A stretch of DNA of 64,000 nt, taken from contig NZ_VXDB01000019.1 of assembly GCF_008711325.1 (NCBI RefSeq), forward strand, positions 28,626 through 92,625. Direction: 5' to 3'. The stretch's first letter is position 1. The number at the start of each line of letters is the position of its first letter. Below are positions 27,197 through 36,405 of the stretch, piece after piece. The notes under the pieces are model-generated. The model was not told the origin of the DNA. It searched no databases and worked only from the letters and a program-made list of their open reading frames with translations. The stretch is from Roseibium sediminis. GTDB taxonomy: Bacteria; Pseudomonadota; Alphaproteobacteria; Rhizobiales; Stappiaceae. A program made the translations under genes and the position numbers.

Positions 27197-29107
27197 ATGA
27201 TGGAACGAACAAGCTCCTGGAACTTGATTGCCAGTTTGGGACTTGTTTTCGTTGTGGTCACGTTCCTTGTCCACTCGATCCTTGATCGCTCCGAGGAAGA
27301 TGCGCTTGATAATCTGATTGGCGTTGCCCAGGAGACAGGGGCTCCATTCTTCATTCGACTGACTGATGAAGTTTTGTCCGGAACAATGAGGGTTCTGGAT
27401 CCTGCAGACCCCCAGCCGTCAACGGCGAATGACGAGCTGATGGCGACCCTGGAAACATGGAATTTGGGGTCACGGATCTTTTCATCCTCCGCAGAGACTG
27501 TGTCACCGCTTCTTGAGGATATATCGCCGATCATCGAAAGGGTCGGAACGCGGGAAGGCGAGGTTCTAAAAAATGAACCTCTCACGAGCCCGGAAGTGCG
27601 TTCTCTTCAGTCTGCCTTCAAGGAAATTCGCTCTGAACTGGAGACCAGCGGTGTCCAGCGGCTCGCCGAGGTTAGATCCGATTTCGTTTCGCGCGGGCAA
27701 GCAAAGAATGCAATTTTCTTCGTCATCCTGACCGTTGCGTCCGGCTTGATCGTGATGACGCTGCTGCAGAACAATTGGCTGTTGGCGGCGAATGCGAAAA
27801 TAACCGAAAACGCTCAAATGTATTCTCGGCTTGCGCGGCGGGATTCTCTTACGGGTTTGGCAAATCGGCTGCATTTTGAGGAAATTCTGTCGTCTGCGCT
27901 GATTGCTTGGGACGAAGACGAGACCCTCGTGGTTCTTGCGCTTGATCTCGACGGGTTCAAGGCAGTGAATGATACACTCGGTCATGATGGCGGAGATGCC
28001 CTGCTGAAATCGATTGCCGGGCGCCTGAAGAACATAGTCAGGAACCTGGATAGCCGAAACATCGTCGCTAGAACCGGTGGCGATGAATTCGTCATTCTGC
28101 TTCATCTTCAGACCGGCGTTGCAGACCCGCGCCGCATTGCATCTCGACTGTGTTCAGAATTGCAAAGGCCATTTGAGACCGAATTCGGTCACATCAAGGC
28201 GGGAGGGTCTGTCGGATATACGGTCGTAAGCTCTGAACATCGCGAACCTGCCGTTCTGCTCACCGAGGCGGACCTTGCTTTGATGGATGCCAAACGCTCC
28301 GGTACGGGAGCTGCGCGTGCGTTTCATCCAACCATGATGGAGGGATTAAAGCGGCGGCTAAAAATTGAGTCCGATCTCGAAATCGCAATTGAACACAGGC
28401 ATATCCTGCCATTTTATCAGCCCCAGTTTGACCTCGCCACGGGACGCCTCATTGGCGCTGAAGCTCTGGCTCGATGGAACCATCCCGACTTCGGACAGGT
28501 GGCGGCTGAGGAGTTTATTCCGGTCGCGGAAGCAAGTGGCGACATCGTCAAGCTTGGGAAGCTTATTCTGGAACAGGCCTGCGCTGATGCTGCACAGATG
28601 CGCCCAGACCTCGTGATGACGGTGAATGTTTCATTTGCCCAGCTCATGGAAAGCGACTTTGTCAGCGTCGTACGTGATGCTCTTGTCCGGAACGGTTTGC
28701 CCGCTTCCCGCCTGACGCTGGAAATTCAGGAACAGTCGTTGCTGAGTGATCCGTTCAATGCGCGCCATGTGCTGTCATCTCTTCAGGCCCTTGGGGTTCA
28801 GATTTCGCTTGGGGATTTTGGAACCGGGGCTGGACGGATAAGAGATATCCTGCAGATCCGTTGGAATGAAATAAAAGTCGACAAGAGCTTGTCCATGTTC
28901 GACGGGACGTCGGGCGCGATTGAGCCAATCGTCAATGTCATTCAACAGATCGGATCAAACTTCAAATCCAATCTCATCGTTGAGGGGATCGAGACCGAGA
29001 AGCAGAAGAACTGGTTTTCCTCTGCGGGGTTTTCCATCGGGCAGGGGTATTTCTATTCTGAAGCGCTCCCTCGCGAAGATTTTGAGAACACCTTCCTGGC
29101 GTCCTGA
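27197..29107 (+). CDS. Membrane GGDEF-EAL protein with altered EAL metal site
   Basis: 636 residues from ATG 27197 (a second ATG follows immediately). Membrane segments at about residues 8-27 and 175-195 bracket a periplasmic domain. The GGDEF motif is intact (RTGGDEF). In the EAL domain, EALARW, NVS, LEIQEQ, EIKVDK, VEGIE and GQGYFY are kept, but the metal-binding DDFGTG loop reads GDFGTG: the first aspartate is lost. In known EAL phosphodiesterases that residue binds a catalytic metal, so activity is probably reduced or absent and the output may be the cyclase. A separate 231-base upstream region suggests its own promoter. Confidence 0.87.
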   Translation: MMERTSSWNLIASLGLVFVVVTFLVHSILDRSEEDALDNLIGVAQETGAPFFIRLTDEVLSGTMRVLDPADPQPSTANDELMATLETWNLGSRIFSSSAETVSPLLEDISPIIERVGTREGEVLKNEPLTSPEVRSLQSAFKEIRSELETSGVQRLAEVRSDFVSRGQAKNAIFFVILTVASGLIVMTLLQNNWLLAANAKITENAQMYSRLARRDSLTGLANRLHFEEILSSALIAWDEDETLVVLALDLDGFKAVNDTLGHDGGDALLKSIAGRLKNIVRNLDSRNIVARTGGDEFVILLHLQTGVADPRRIASRLCSELQRPFETEFGHIKAGGSVGYTVVSSEHREPAVLLTEADLALMDAKRSGTGAARAFHPTMMEGLKRRLKIESDLEIAIEHRHILPFYQPQFDLATGRLIGAEALARWNHPDFGQVAAEEFIPVAEASGDIVKLGKLILEQACADAAQMRPDLVMTVNVSFAQLMESDFVSVVRDALVRNGLPASRLTLEIQEQSLLSDPFNARHVLSSLQALGVQISLGDFGTGAGRIRDILQIRWNEIKVDKSLSMFDGTSGAIEPIVNVIQQIGSNFKSNLIVEGIETEKQKNWFSSAGFSIGQGYFYSEALPREDFENTFLAS

Positions 29108-29356
29108 GGGGGGTGTTCAGACACCAAAGGGAATTTACTTTCAGTTTTACTAAAGTTTTAACCTAGCAATTTCGCCCTATTTAAAATCGACCGTCTAGAC
29201 TTCGCACGAGTGTATGAACTTGGGTGCTGACGACGGAACTGTTCGCCGGTTAGCCCATGAACCGTGCGGAGCACGCATTTGGTCAGGTATCGGTTCAAAG
29301 TTGCTCGAACGAGGTTGTCCGGCGGTTGGGGCGTCTTCGGCAAACGAAGTCCAAAC

Positions 29357-30889
29357 ATGGGTCTGACGACAATTCTCGCCCTGTCGTTCACTGTGTGCTT
29401 TTCCCTTGAAAGCGCCGCGGCTGCGGTTTTGATGCCCGGAGAACTGCATGTCAGTTCATTGGCAATCTATGTTCTGTGCGGACTGCTTGTCGGCGGCAGT
29501 GCGGTTGTCGTTGCACTTGTGTGGCACCTCAGGCGCTGCCATGCGGAAATTTCCGAACAAAGGCGGGAAATTGCTCTTCTCGGGTCTACCGATCAGTCAA
29601 CGGGACTGCCCAACGAATATGGCTTGTTGCAATCCCTGGAGGACAATCAAGATTCCGCCAGACGGTCCGGGCGACTGGTCGTTCTTGCCATCGACTGCGA
29701 AGTGAGAGGCCGTGCTGCCTCCCTGAATTCCATTGCGGCAATTGAAGACAGCCTTGCAGACGCCGTTGCGAGACTGCGATCCGCTCTGGCGCTTTTTGAT
29801 CCCGCTGCCCGTATAGCAAGGGGGGATGACGGGTGTTTTCTCGGGGTTCTGGGTCTTGAATCCGGCATTGAGCCGGGGGATCTGGCAAAAACCATCATTC
29901 AGGTTCTGGCACGCAATTCCGAGCAGGCATCCAGCTGGACTGGAATTGAGTGTGTTGTTGGTGTTGCTGTTTCCGAAACTCAGGATGCGGATATCCCTTC
30001 GCTATTGGATGAGGCTCGGTTGGCTTTGCGGGAGGCATCCGGCAGTGCCGTCTCGGGGCCGTCCTGTGTCTACTCTTCAGGTTTGAAGGCGGTTCTGTTT
30101 CGCAGGCATACGGTTGAAGCGGAAATATTCGCCGCGCTCAAGGAGGGGACTATCGAGCCGCATTTCCTGCCTAAATTTGATCTTGCATCAGGTGGCATCA
30201 CGGGCGTGGAGGCGCTTGCCCGCTGGCACAATGAAAAGCTCGGTTGGATTTCCCCACGCGAGTTTTTGTCTGCTGCGCGCTCCATGGGCGTTATGGTTGA
30301 ATTGGACAATGCAATTCTTCTGTCGGCCTGTGAAAAGGCCTGCGGGTTGCCCGATCACGTCACGATATCGGTCAACATTTCTGCTGCGCGCCTTTTTGCC
30401 GATAACTTCGCTGAAGTTGTTCGCAAGTCCCTGCGGGTGACAGGGCTGCGTCCAAGTCGCTTGTTCATCGAAGTGTCAGAACCAACCTTGTTTGAAAGGC
30501 CTGTACAGGTTCTGAAGGTTCTGCGCGATCTGAAAGCGATTGGAGTGCGTGTTGCCCTGGACGAGTTTGGGCGGGAAGGGCTGGCTGCGCTGCCTTACCT
30601 TAGCCAGTTCGACTGGGATGAACTCAAGATCGATCGCAATCTCGCCGATCAGGCCTTGGGCGATTCAATTTCGCACGACATGGTCAGCGTCGTTCTGTCC
30701 TACATGACGCGCGGTGGGGTGCTGATCACCGGTAAAGGCATCGAAACCGCGGATCAACGTGAATATCTGGAAAGCCTTGGCTGCATGGCGGCGCAGGGGT
30801 ATCTGTTCTGCGGCCCCCTACCGGCGAGCGATGTCGAAAAGCTGTTCTTCTCACTCGTCGAACAGCCTTATGCGCGTTATTCGGCCTGA
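29357..30889 (+). CDS. Degenerate GGDEF-EAL protein (likely receptor or scaffold)
   Basis: 510 residues from ATG 29357; an in-frame GTG at 29264 would add 31 basic residues. A signal-like segment (about residues 1-22) and a second membrane segment (about 36-58) precede the cytoplasmic part. The GGDEF motif is GDDGC. EAL keeps EALARW, NIS, IEVSEP, ELKID and AQGYLF, but DDFGTG is DEFGRE and the glutamate of the VAEGxE motif is lysine (GKGIE). Neither domain is expected to be catalytic, so a cyclic-di-GMP-binding or regulatory role is plausible. Its 3' end overlaps the convergent M81 gene by 13 bases, and no terminator lies between them. Confidence 0.8.
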   Translation: MGLTTILALSFTVCFSLESAAAAVLMPGELHVSSLAIYVLCGLLVGGSAVVVALVWHLRRCHAEISEQRREIALLGSTDQSTGLPNEYGLLQSLEDNQDSARRSGRLVVLAIDCEVRGRAASLNSIAAIEDSLADAVARLRSALALFDPAARIARGDDGCFLGVLGLESGIEPGDLAKTIIQVLARNSEQASSWTGIECVVGVAVSETQDADIPSLLDEARLALREASGSAVSGPSCVYSSGLKAVLFRRHTVEAEIFAALKEGTIEPHFLPKFDLASGGITGVEALARWHNEKLGWISPREFLSAARSMGVMVELDNAILLSACEKACGLPDHVTISVNISAARLFADNFAEVVRKSLRVTGLRPSRLFIEVSEPTLFERPVQVLKVLRDLKAIGVRVALDEFGREGLAALPYLSQFDWDELKIDRNLADQALGDSISHDMVSVVLSYMTRGGVLITGKGIETADQREYLESLGCMAAQGYLFCGPLPASDVEKLFFSLVEQPYARYSA

Positions 30890-32328
30890 CGTGTGGTTCC
30901 TGCACGCGCAGAGGGTCTGGCTTTCGGCAGGTAGTCAAAATCGCGTTGAAACGGAAACGTCGGCTTCGAGCGTTTGGTGTTGTTCAGGCTTGTAATGTCC
31001 TGCGAGACCGCACCATCAGTGAGAGCCATGATCGCCGGATTTGCCAAGGCGGCAATCTCGGACACCAGATAACCCGCCTTGACGATCAGAACGTCGTAAT
31101 CCCTTGGGTTGATCCCGAATTTGTCGATATCGCGGACTTGATGAAACGGTCGGCGTTTTTGAGTAACGAGCACCGTGTTTCCGTGAATGTCCAGCGCAAC
31201 TTCAAGCGTTCCGTCCTCAGTCATGCCGTGGATCGAAAGCACCTTCGCCTGACATGATACTTGCGGGCATGCGCTCCCCAAGGCACCTCCCAAGGTCAGG
31301 TGTACGGTATTGCCCTGACCGCGGTCTTTTGCAGCGCGAGCGGCTGGCTCATCAGCGATCCCGGCAAATAGCGCGTTTGTTCGTCCTGACGCCAGCCATG
31401 CTGACAGCACATCACTTCGGTCGCCTATGCCACCACCTGTCGGATTGTCGCCGCTGTCGGCCAGAACAACGGGCTTGGTCTCCAGTTTGGAAATATGGTC
31501 CAGCGCTGTGGCAAGGTCGATTGTCGGCACGCCGAATTTGAACTCGTTGCGGGCATCCCAGTAGGCGGTTGCTATCCGCTCAGCAGATTGGATGATCGCC
31601 TGCGGATCTGTGCCCGTTACCACGGCAGCTGCCGTTGCGCGCTCCACGTCCGCCCAGACATAACCCACCATCAAATTGGCGTCAGTAACCCCGGAAAGCC
31701 GGTCTTCCTGCGGGAGTTGGAGATAGAGGCGTGCAGCAGGTTCATCCACCGTGCTGGTTTTTTCGCCCGGCAGAAGGAGCGGGATAGGAGCCCAGGCCAC
31801 CATGCGCCGCCCGATGCCAGAAATCATCTGCGTGAGTTCGCGCAACGCCCGTGCATGAGTTTGGGCAACATCGATATGCGGAGCTGTCCGGTAAGCACAG
31901 AATATATCAATTGCATCAATGATCTTCTGGGTGACATTGCCGTGGAGATCATAGCTGACGGCGATCGAAACGCTCTCGCCAACCAACTCGCGAACGCCGG
32001 AAATCCAGTCTCCCTCGACATCGGAGAGACCATCCACATGCATGGCCCCGTGCATGATGAGCAGAACACCCTCAACGGGTCCTTCTGCGGCCAGCTCTGC
32101 AAGGAATGCCGTCTTGAAGGCAGCGTAACAGTCCGGTGAAACCGGACCGCCCGGTATGGAGCGGGCATGAAACAGCGGCCGGAGATCCAGATCACCGGGA
32201 AGTCCATCTTGCCGGGGAATCTGATCCAGCAAATCAGCACCCCGTGCCACCTTGAAGTCCTCTCTTGTCTGGACAAGAGAGGAATAGGTGCTGCACTCGG
32301 TATGGATACCTCCGACCGCGATTTTCAA
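30877..32328 (-). CDS. M81 family (MlrC-like) metallopeptidase, copy 1
   Basis: 483 residues, no signal peptide. It starts with KIAVGGIHTECSTYS and has the MlrC zinc site: SYDLHGNVT near residue 124 (Asp-x-His) and RTAPHIDVAQTHARAL near residue 146. The C-terminal part holds LADSGDNPTGGGIGDRSD near residue 293. M81 members are cytosolic; the characterised MlrC opens small peptides containing D and beta residues such as linearised microcystin, but most members have unknown substrates. Last gene of the minus ridA operon, 13 bases after the hexosaminidase stop. Only distantly similar to the second M81 gene at 36939, so not a recent duplicate. Confidence 0.88.
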   Translation of the reverse strand: MKIAVGGIHTECSTYSSLVQTREDFKVARGADLLDQIPRQDGLPGDLDLRPLFHARSIPGGPVSPDCYAAFKTAFLAELAAEGPVEGVLLIMHGAMHVDGLSDVEGDWISGVRELVGESVSIAVSYDLHGNVTQKIIDAIDIFCAYRTAPHIDVAQTHARALRELTQMISGIGRRMVAWAPIPLLLPGEKTSTVDEPAARLYLQLPQEDRLSGVTDANLMVGYVWADVERATAAAVVTGTDPQAIIQSAERIATAYWDARNEFKFGVPTIDLATALDHISKLETKPVVLADSGDNPTGGGIGDRSDVLSAWLASGRTNALFAGIADEPAARAAKDRGQGNTVHLTLGGALGSACPQVSCQAKVLSIHGMTEDGTLEVALDIHGNTVLVTQKRRPFHQVRDIDKFGINPRDYDVLIVKAGYLVSEIAALANPAIMALTDGAVSQDITSLNNTKRSKPTFPFQRDFDYLPKARPSARAGTTRQAE

Positions 32329-32341
32329 GGTTCAGCCTGCC

Positions 32342-34252
32342 CTAGAGCTTGGGGAAGTGGTGGCTGAGGGCGGCAAACCGCTGCCAGTTCTTGTTTTGCG
32401 GATCAGTCCACCCAGCTTCGGCAACCGCAAATAGGCGCGGAAACACCATGTGGTTGAAGATCGCCTTGTTGGTGATGTGTTCGCACCAGATGCAGGCCTG
32501 AACCCCCTTGAGGCGATTGGCAACGCCATCATCAAGCCCGGACGCCGCTTCAAACTGGTAGGATGTTTCCGGAGACGTAACACCCGCCCAGCCTGCACCG
32601 GGCTCTTCCCAGCCCGTAGCCTGAGCCATGTCCAAGTAGTAGGCCTGTCCGGGGCTGCAAACCACCTCATAGCCTTCCTCGATCAGCTTGCGGGTGAGCT
32701 CCGGCTTTTGCCAGGCAACCAGAAGCGAACCTTCGGCATCAATCCCGCCGCCATGGGAGACTTCGTCCCAGCCGGCGATCTTGCGGTCAAGCTTGCGAAG
32801 CATGGCCTGAACCTTGCGTAGGAAATATGCCTGCAGCTCCATGGTGTCTTTGAGGTTTTCCTCGGCCATGAGAGCTTGCGCCTTCGGCGACTCCAGCCAG
32901 GATTTCACGTCGACTTCATCCCCGCCGACATGAATGTATTCGCTCGGGAACAACTCCGCGACTTCCGCAAATACGGCCTCAAGGAACGTGTAGGTTTCCG
33001 GAATGGCCGGGTTGAGGGCGTTATTGGCGTAGCCCTGAATGGAATGATAGGACGCGTCCGGCTCATCCGGGTCCACAAGGTTCGGATAGGCTTTCAGGAC
33101 GGCTGTGCAATGGCCGGGAATGTCGATTTCCGGCACGATGGTGATGTTGAGGCTCTGGCCGTGGGCGACCACGTCACGCACTTCTTCCTGCGTATAGAAG
33201 CCGCCATAGGTTTCCGATCCGTAGCCATGCTGGGACACAAGCGGCAGGCCCGGTCCGCGGAAAGCACCTGTCATGGTGAGTTCCGGATAGGCGTTGATTT
33301 CCAGACGCCAGCCCTCGTCGTCGGTCAGGTGCCACTGGAAAACGTTCATCCGGCTCCAAGCGAGAATGTCGAGGAAGCGCAGGATGTCTTCCGTTGGCCA
33401 GAAGTGGCGGGAAACGTCGAGATGCGACCCGCGCCAGCCAAAACGCGGCACATCGGTGATCACGCCCCTGGTCGGTGTCTGGAACGTCTCCGGATCGCTT
33501 TCAGCGCCGTAGACGATCTGCGCCAAAAGGGTCAGGCCATAGTCACGACCCGTTGCAGACGAAAAGGATAGCTCTGCTGCGTCTCCATCAAAGCGAATGG
33601 AATAGCCGTCGTTCTCAAAACTGTCCTTTTGGGCAAACGCAAGGGCAATGCCATTGCGCGCAGGTGCAAGGCGGAACGGATCAGCACTATCTGGAAACAG
33701 ACGCTTCGCGAGAGCCGCAATTTTCAGCATGGCTGCCTTGTCGGCGTCGCTTGCTGTCGCTGCTGGATAGAAGCGGATCAGTCCGGCTTTGTATTCCTTG
33801 ACCGAGACCTGTTGCGGGAAGGGCACAGCGTATATCGGCATGTCCACCTGTCCCTTGGGGATATGCCGAAGCTCGCCGGTATCCTTGTCTTCCGGCCCCT
33901 GAAGGTCCGAGCATTGGACGGGGGTGACTTCGCCGTCTACCGTCACGAAGGCGGATTTAGGTCCGTCAACACGGTGACGGGATGGCATTTCCAGCTGGCG
34001 TATCTTGAACTGCCAGCTTTCTCCCGGCTGAAGGACAAGCCCTTCCGGGGGAGCGATTTCGTGGAAATTCGCCACCCTGCGCAGCAAGGTGCCATTGTCG
34101 ACGCCAGAACCCCGCACGCACCGTGACATTGCCGAATAGGCAAGGGTGAAGTTTGAAAGCGGTTTGTCTGTATAGTTCGAAAAGGAAAGTTCAAAAGAGT
34201 TCGCTGTGGTGTCCGTCGCGGGGAGATACCGCGCTTCGAGGCTAAGCGTCAT
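32342..34252 (-). CDS. Family 20 beta-N-acetylhexosaminidase (apparently cytosolic)
   Basis: 636 residues. The N-terminal part (about 1-240) includes a carbohydrate-associated beta domain and the GH20b fold. The GH20 barrel from about residue 265 shows RGSHLDVSRHFWPTE, FQWHLTDDEGWRLE near residue 308, VPEIDIPGH near residue 372 and the catalytic pair in HVGGDEVDV near residue 438, followed by WDEVSHGG. No signal peptide is present, so it probably acts in the cytosol on imported N-acetylhexosaminides, releasing GlcNAc for the NagK-NagA-deaminase route. It lies 18 bases after the SDR gene. Confidence 0.93.
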   Translation of the reverse strand: MTLSLEARYLPATDTTANSFELSFSNYTDKPLSNFTLAYSAMSRCVRGSGVDNGTLLRRVANFHEIAPPEGLVLQPGESWQFKIRQLEMPSRHRVDGPKSAFVTVDGEVTPVQCSDLQGPEDKDTGELRHIPKGQVDMPIYAVPFPQQVSVKEYKAGLIRFYPAATASDADKAAMLKIAALAKRLFPDSADPFRLAPARNGIALAFAQKDSFENDGYSIRFDGDAAELSFSSATGRDYGLTLLAQIVYGAESDPETFQTPTRGVITDVPRFGWRGSHLDVSRHFWPTEDILRFLDILAWSRMNVFQWHLTDDEGWRLEINAYPELTMTGAFRGPGLPLVSQHGYGSETYGGFYTQEEVRDVVAHGQSLNITIVPEIDIPGHCTAVLKAYPNLVDPDEPDASYHSIQGYANNALNPAIPETYTFLEAVFAEVAELFPSEYIHVGGDEVDVKSWLESPKAQALMAEENLKDTMELQAYFLRKVQAMLRKLDRKIAGWDEVSHGGGIDAEGSLLVAWQKPELTRKLIEEGYEVVCSPGQAYYLDMAQATGWEEPGAGWAGVTSPETSYQFEAASGLDDGVANRLKGVQACIWCEHITNKAIFNHMVFPRLFAVAEAGWTDPQNKNWQRFAALSHHFPKL

Positions 34253-34270
34253 CGAGAGATCCTGTGCAAA

Positions 34271-35059
34271 TCAGTAGTCGGCTGATTGGGTAAAGGTTCG
34301 TGGCAAAGAAGGGGAACCTGCCGAGAGGCCACAGTCTATGGGCAGGCAGACGCCCGTAATGCTACGGGCATGAGGCGAGGTCAGAAAGACCACCGCCTGA
34401 GCTATGTCATCCGGTGTCGGCAAGTGCTTGAGAGGATACCACGCAAGGGCATCATCAAAGACATTCGGGTTTTTGGCAGCGCGGTCTTCCCACGCCTGCG
34501 TGCGCACAGTGCCCGGTGCGATCGCGTTTGCCCGCATGCCGAACTTGCCATATTCGACGGCCATCATCTGAGTTGCGTGAATGAGACCGGCCTTGGCGGC
34601 GCTATAGGCTGGATGGCCAAATGCACCCATGCCGTTGACGGATGCAATGTTGATCACGCAACCGTTGTCTTTGAGATCGTGTTCAAGCGCCTTGAAACAG
34701 GAGAGGGCAGCTTTCAGGTTCAGATCAAGGTCGATCTGGAGATCGTCATTGGTCATAGACTGCAGACTGGTCACCATGGCCCGTCCGGCATTGTTCACAA
34801 GAACACGCGTCTTGCCCCAGGCGGCCAGTTCTGACGCAAGTTGTGCAAGGTCGGCAGGGTTCGTCAGATCGATCCGGAAACTGCGAACGTCGCGACCTGC
34901 ATCTTCGAGTTCCGCCTGCGCCTTGCAAAGCGCGGGCTCGTTGATGTCGACCAGCGCAATTCGGTGGGTGGCGCGAAGCGCACGTGCAATGGCGCGGCCG
35001 ATGTCACCGGCTCCGCCAGTAACGACCGCAATCGGTCCTGTGTTGTCCTGATCAGTCAC
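34271..35059 (-). CDS. Short-chain dehydrogenase/reductase
   Basis: 262 residues from GTG 35059. This start is chosen because AGGAGG lies 6 bases upstream and the codons overlap the regulator stop in a GTGACTGA arrangement; upstream ATGs to 35092 precede that site. Classical SDR motifs: VVTGGAGDIGRAIA near residue 12, NNAGRAM near residue 88, the serine of INIASVNG and YSAAK near 150. The C-terminus SITGVCLPIDCGLSAG is typical of sugar-type SDRs. The substrate is not known; the surrounding genes suggest a sugar or amino-sugar derivative. Confidence 0.87.
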   Translation of the reverse strand: MTDQDNTGPIAVVTGGAGDIGRAIARALRATHRIALVDINEPALCKAQAELEDAGRDVRSFRIDLTNPADLAQLASELAAWGKTRVLVNNAGRAMVTSLQSMTNDDLQIDLDLNLKAALSCFKALEHDLKDNGCVINIASVNGMGAFGHPAYSAAKAGLIHATQMMAVEYGKFGMRANAIAPGTVRTQAWEDRAAKNPNVFDDALAWYPLKHLPTPDDIAQAVVFLTSPHARSITGVCLPIDCGLSAGSPSLPRTFTQSADY

Positions 35060-35918
35060 CAAGGGCCTCCTTGTCATTCTCATCGCGCGCATTTGTAAGC
35101 TGGTGCTTGACGCGTCTCAGGCTCTCCCGCGCAGGCTCCTGCCGGGAGGTCGCCACGAGTGTCGCGATCAGGTCCACCGTATAGAGAAAGGCATATCGGC
35201 TTCCGCTTGGCCGCAGAATGTCGCCGTGCTCGGGCAGATCGATCTCGATCGTGATATCCGCGACATCGCTCACCGGCCGGTTGGGACGGGTCAGGGCAAT
35301 GACCGTGGCCCCATAGGTTTTGGCGGCTTCCAGCGCTTGCACCAGCGGGGAATTGCGTCCAGAGACGGAAGAGGCAATCACAACGTCCGCCGGTCCAAGA
35401 GTGGCGCCCTGCATCAATTGCATGGCGTGATCCGTGATGGCAGTTGCCCGGAGTCCAAGGCGAAAAAGGCGATTGCGGATTTCGTCAGCAATGACCGAGG
35501 AGGTTCCTCCCGAGCCGAATGCCACTACAAAGCCCGCTCTGGCAATTCTGTCCGAGGCCATCTGGACCTTCGCCAGATCCAGCGTTTCTCGCATCAAGGT
35601 CAGCGTATTCTGGGCATTCGCAAGAAGGCTGTCGGCCACATCGTGCGGCTGCGTGGATGTTTCATTCACATTCAGATAGCGCAGCCCGGCAAATGTCGCC
35701 TGAGCCAGCTGGACCTTGAAGGCCGTGAAACTGTCGCATCCGAGGCGGCGCGCAAACCGCGTGACTGTGGGAGGCGAGACGCCTGCGCGCTCGGCAACGT
35801 CTGTAATGCCTGCATGCACGATGAACTCGGCATCGCTCCGGATCAAATCCGCCAGAATACGCTCCGACTTGGAGAGTTCCGCGGTCTTGTCGTGCAGAAT
35901 GGACAGGACGTCTCGCAT
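35052..35918 (-). CDS. MurR/RpiR family transcriptional regulator
   Basis: 288 residues. An HTH_6 domain (about residues 1-78: SKSERILADLI, ITDVAERAGVSPPTVTRFARRLGC) is followed by a SIS sugar-phosphate-binding domain (about 110-240, VVAFGSGGTSSVIADEIRNRL). These repressors sense sugar phosphates, for example MurNAc-6P for MurR. It sits second in the ridA operon, 11 bases after ridA, and probably controls that operon and perhaps the divergent one. The presence of murQ 11 kb away makes MurNAc-6P or a GlcNAc phosphate a sensible inducer, but this is inference. Confidence 0.88.
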   Translation of the reverse strand: MRDVLSILHDKTAELSKSERILADLIRSDAEFIVHAGITDVAERAGVSPPTVTRFARRLGCDSFTAFKVQLAQATFAGLRYLNVNETSTQPHDVADSLLANAQNTLTLMRETLDLAKVQMASDRIARAGFVVAFGSGGTSSVIADEIRNRLFRLGLRATAITDHAMQLMQGATLGPADVVIASSVSGRNSPLVQALEAAKTYGATVIALTRPNRPVSDVADITIEIDLPEHGDILRPSGSRYAFLYTVDLIATLVATSRQEPARESLRRVKHQLTNARDENDKEALGD

Positions 35919-35929
35919 TTTTCCTAACT

Positions 35930-36313
35930 TTAAGGCTTCTTGTACGCGATACAGTCGATTTCAACCTTGCAGTCGACCATCATTGTGGACTGCACACATG
36001 CACGCGCTGGCGGGTGTTCGCCAAAATAGCTTTTGTATACGCCGTTGAACGACCAGAAGTCGCGCGGATCATCAAGCCACACGCCACAGCGAACAACATG
36101 CTCCAAGCCGTAACCGGCTTCCTCGAGGATAGCGATGACGTTCTTAATTGTCAGGTGCGTTTGTTCGACAATGCCGTTTCCAACTATTTCCCCGTCTTTC
36201 ATCGGAACCTGACCAGAAACATAAAGCCATCCGTCGGCTTCCACAGCGCGGGCAAATGGAAGGTTCTGGCCGCCTGCGCCGGATTTTTCAGCCCCGTAAC
36301 GTTTGATGGACAT
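35930..36313 (-). CDS. RidA family protein
   Basis: 127 residues from ATG 36313, with GGAGATCAA directly upstream. It has the RidA/YjgF trimer fold: NLPFARAVEADGWLYVSGQVP near residue 18 and the C-terminal EHPPARACVQ, where the conserved arginine binds the substrate carboxylate in active enamine/imine deaminases, followed by MMVDCKVEIDCIAY. Active members hydrolyse reactive 2-aminoacrylate-type intermediates, for example those formed from serine or threonine by PLP enzymes. That fits the D-threonine-aldolase-like gene in the divergent operon. First gene of the minus operon. Confidence 0.88.
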   Translation of the reverse strand: MSIKRYGAEKSGAGGQNLPFARAVEADGWLYVSGQVPMKDGEIVGNGIVEQTHLTIKNVIAILEEAGYGLEHVVRCGVWLDDPRDFWSFNGVYKSYFGEHPPARACVQSTMMVDCKVEIDCIAYKKP

Positions 36314-36348
36314 TTGATCTCCATTGTGAAAAAGATTTACATTGTGGT

Positions 36349-36360
36349 TTGGTATTGGTG
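36349..36360 (+). promoter_or_regulatory. Candidate operator between the divergent ridA and SnoaL-like operons
   Basis: TTGGTATTGGTG lies in the 92-base region between the two divergent starts. The core TTGGTATT also occurs upstream of nagK and nagR. It resembles half of the HutC/DasR-type operator (TGGTATAGACCA-like), so NagR is the favoured binder; the local RpiR regulator is the alternative. Confidence 0.4.
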
Positions 36361-36405
36361 TTATATCATCCCTAATCAGTCTGAAAATCAACACCGAAAG
36401 CGAAA

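Noticed and set aside
30877..30889. 13-base convergent overlap of the third GGDEF-EAL gene and the M81 gene
   Set aside because: Real but common in compact genomes; no additional structure to make it noteworthy.
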